Shown here: positions 63,299 to 64,000 of the stretch, in pieces
Layout of the letters: each line of letters begins with the position of its first letter
Numbering within the stretch: position 1 is the stretch's first letter
Assembly: GCF_036246005.1 (NCBI RefSeq)
Contig: NZ_CP109171.1
Coordinates: 8,698,256 to 8,762,255 of the forward strand
Source of the DNA: Streptomyces sp. NBC_01723
GTDB lineage: Bacteria; Actinomycetota; Actinomycetes; Streptomycetales; Streptomycetaceae
DNA: 64,000 nucleotides
Reading direction: 5' to 3'
The notes under the pieces: model-generated
What the model saw: the letters and a program-made list of their open reading frames with translations, nothing else
Database searches by the model: none
What the model was told of the DNA's origin: nothing
Program-made: the position numbers and the translations under genes

Positions 63299-63709
63299 AT
63301 GAGTGCGCGTAGGACCGTAGCAGTGGCGTTGTTGGCGGCTTTCGGGGCGGTGGGTGCAGGGGCGGTGCCGGCCGCGGCGGATGGTGGTCTTCTTCCTCAT
63401 CCCGGGCCTGAGGGCTTGGTGTGGGTGCAGGAGTGGACGGGTGATGGCGGGGTCGCGTCCGGTGGGGCATGGGAAGGGCTGCCGACCGTGCTCACGGTGG
63501 CCTGCGAAGGCGGAGGCAGTGCGGCGGTGACGATGGAATCGCAGCAAGCACGCGTGGCTGAGTTTACGGTGGACTGCCCTGCCGGCAGCGCGGGTGTGGG
63601 CTCGGTGACCATGGACCCCGGGGTCGTGCAGCGAGGTTCTTTCACTGTGGGCGTTGACGCCTCGAATGACAGTGTCCGCTGGGCTCTGACCGTGACCCAG
63701 CCCGAGTAG
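63299..63709 (+). CDS. Secreted protein near the telomere
   Basis: A 136-residue exported protein: signal peptide MSARRTVAVALLAAFGAV ending AAADG, and a mature domain with two Cys (TVACEGG, FTVDCPAG) that may form a disulfide in a small beta-sandwich. ATG 63299 follows AGGAGGGG by 8 nt. It is the last gene before the telomere. No family recognised. Confidence 0.75.
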   Translation: MSARRTVAVALLAAFGAVGAGAVPAAADGGLLPHPGPEGLVWVQEWTGDGGVASGGAWEGLPTVLTVACEGGGSAAVTMESQQARVAEFTVDCPAGSAGVGSVTMDPGVVQRGSFTVGVDASNDSVRWALTVTQPE

Positions 63710-63742
63710 AACCGCCCGCCCCAGCCCCTTCTCCTCGCCGCC

Positions 63743-64000
63743 CGGGCCGCAGGCCCGTTGCCGCATCCCGCGCAGCGGGCGCGGCCAGGTGGCTGGAGCG
63801 CAGCGGAGGCCACCCCAGCAGGGCCGTAGGCCCTGCGCTCTGGGAGCGCAGCGGACTGAGCGTCACCGGCCCGGCGCAGCCGGGCCGGTGAGTGGGACGC
63901 GCAGCGTCCCGCTCCGCTCCCGCTCCGCGGGAGCGGAGCGGGAGCGCAACACCCGCGCGCAGCGCGGGTGTTCGCTTGCACATCGCGCAGCGATGTGGCA
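63743..64000. repeat. Streptomyces-type telomere (palindrome array)
   Basis: A series of inverted repeats, most with the 5'-GCA-3' triloop on this strand: 63743-63757, 63767-63779, 63864-63890 (12-bp arms), 63894-63910, 63948-63972 (11-bp arms) and 63979-63997 (8-bp arms). GTA-looped 63818-63836 and a foldback at 63911-63945 are interspersed. The two palindromes nearest the end and the loop sequences match archetypal Streptomyces telomeres. The outermost 13-bp palindrome (CCCGCGGAGCGGG) is absent, so roughly 15 nt may be missing. Confidence 0.95.

Noticed and set aside
63743..64000. Palindrome array considered as a set of terminators or repeated REP elements
   Set aside because: Triloop sequence, spacing and terminal position match a Streptomyces telomere; no gene ends require so many terminators.

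Overview
The window is very GC-rich, uses GTG and TTG starts behind GGAGG-type ribosome binding sites, and is packed with actinobacterial gene families. It ends in a ladder of GCA-looped palindromes, preceded by a tap-tpg pair and a large terminal helicase. It is therefore the right end of a linear Streptomyces-type replicon. I cannot tell whether this is the chromosome or a large linear plasmid.

Layout. (1) 1-16.8 kb is the edge of a glycosylated, probably aromatic, natural-product cluster. It holds two FAD monooxygenases, an SDR, an NmrA-type reductase, a mycothiol-dependent nitroreductase-like protein, an O-methyltransferase, a CMD-fold protein, a sulfotransferase, dTDP-deoxysugar enzymes (RmlA, a 3,5-epimerase-like protein, a 3-ketoreductase), two glycosyltransferases, a secreted multicopper oxidase and an ABC exporter. 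Three divergent promoters here share an 11-11-11 bp inverted repeat, which looks like one pathway operator. (2) 16.9-17.6 kb is a scar where two truncated, unrelated genes are fused. (3) 17.7-28.1 kb is a redox/detoxification island of aldo-keto reductases, SDRs, a quinol monooxygenase-like protein, a CMD protein and an MFS pump, controlled by an MmyB-type regulator whose likely operator occurs three times. (4) 28.3-35 kb is a decayed zone with two regulator remnants, a split IS481 transposase and a DNA-ligase remnant, mixed with intact TetR/SDR, MarR, MDMPI and LysR genes. (5) 35.0-41.8 kb is a sulfur operon: hydrolase-cysC-cysD-cysN-ssuA-ssuB-ssuC. It makes PAPS but carries no PAPS reductase, and cysN has a one-base frameshift. 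(6) 42.2-51.1 kb is a tightly coupled + strand operon. It encodes a condensation-domain protein with an orphan adenylation C-subdomain, a 44-residue peptide, a CreE-like flavoenzyme, a CreD-like lyase, a thioesterase and an aromatic-type KS-alpha/CLF pair. (7) 51.2-64.0 kb is the terminal module: tap, tpg, membrane and secreted proteins, helicase, and telomere.

How the parts may work together. Region 1 makes and decorates an aromatic aglycone with deoxysugars and possibly sulfate. Region 5 could supply PAPS for that sulfation. Region 6 couples the aspartate-nitrosuccinate (nitrous acid) route to a type II polyketide synthase and an NRPS-like condensation enzyme, which suggests an N-N, nitro or diazo-containing or diazotisation-derived product. 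It has no visible acyl carrier protein and stops at a strong terminator right before tap, so the operon may be incomplete or may borrow an ACP. Three disrupted genes (cysN, the beta-propeller gene, the 62.6 kb membrane gene) differ from intact ones by a single base. At least the two in G-runs could be assembly errors.
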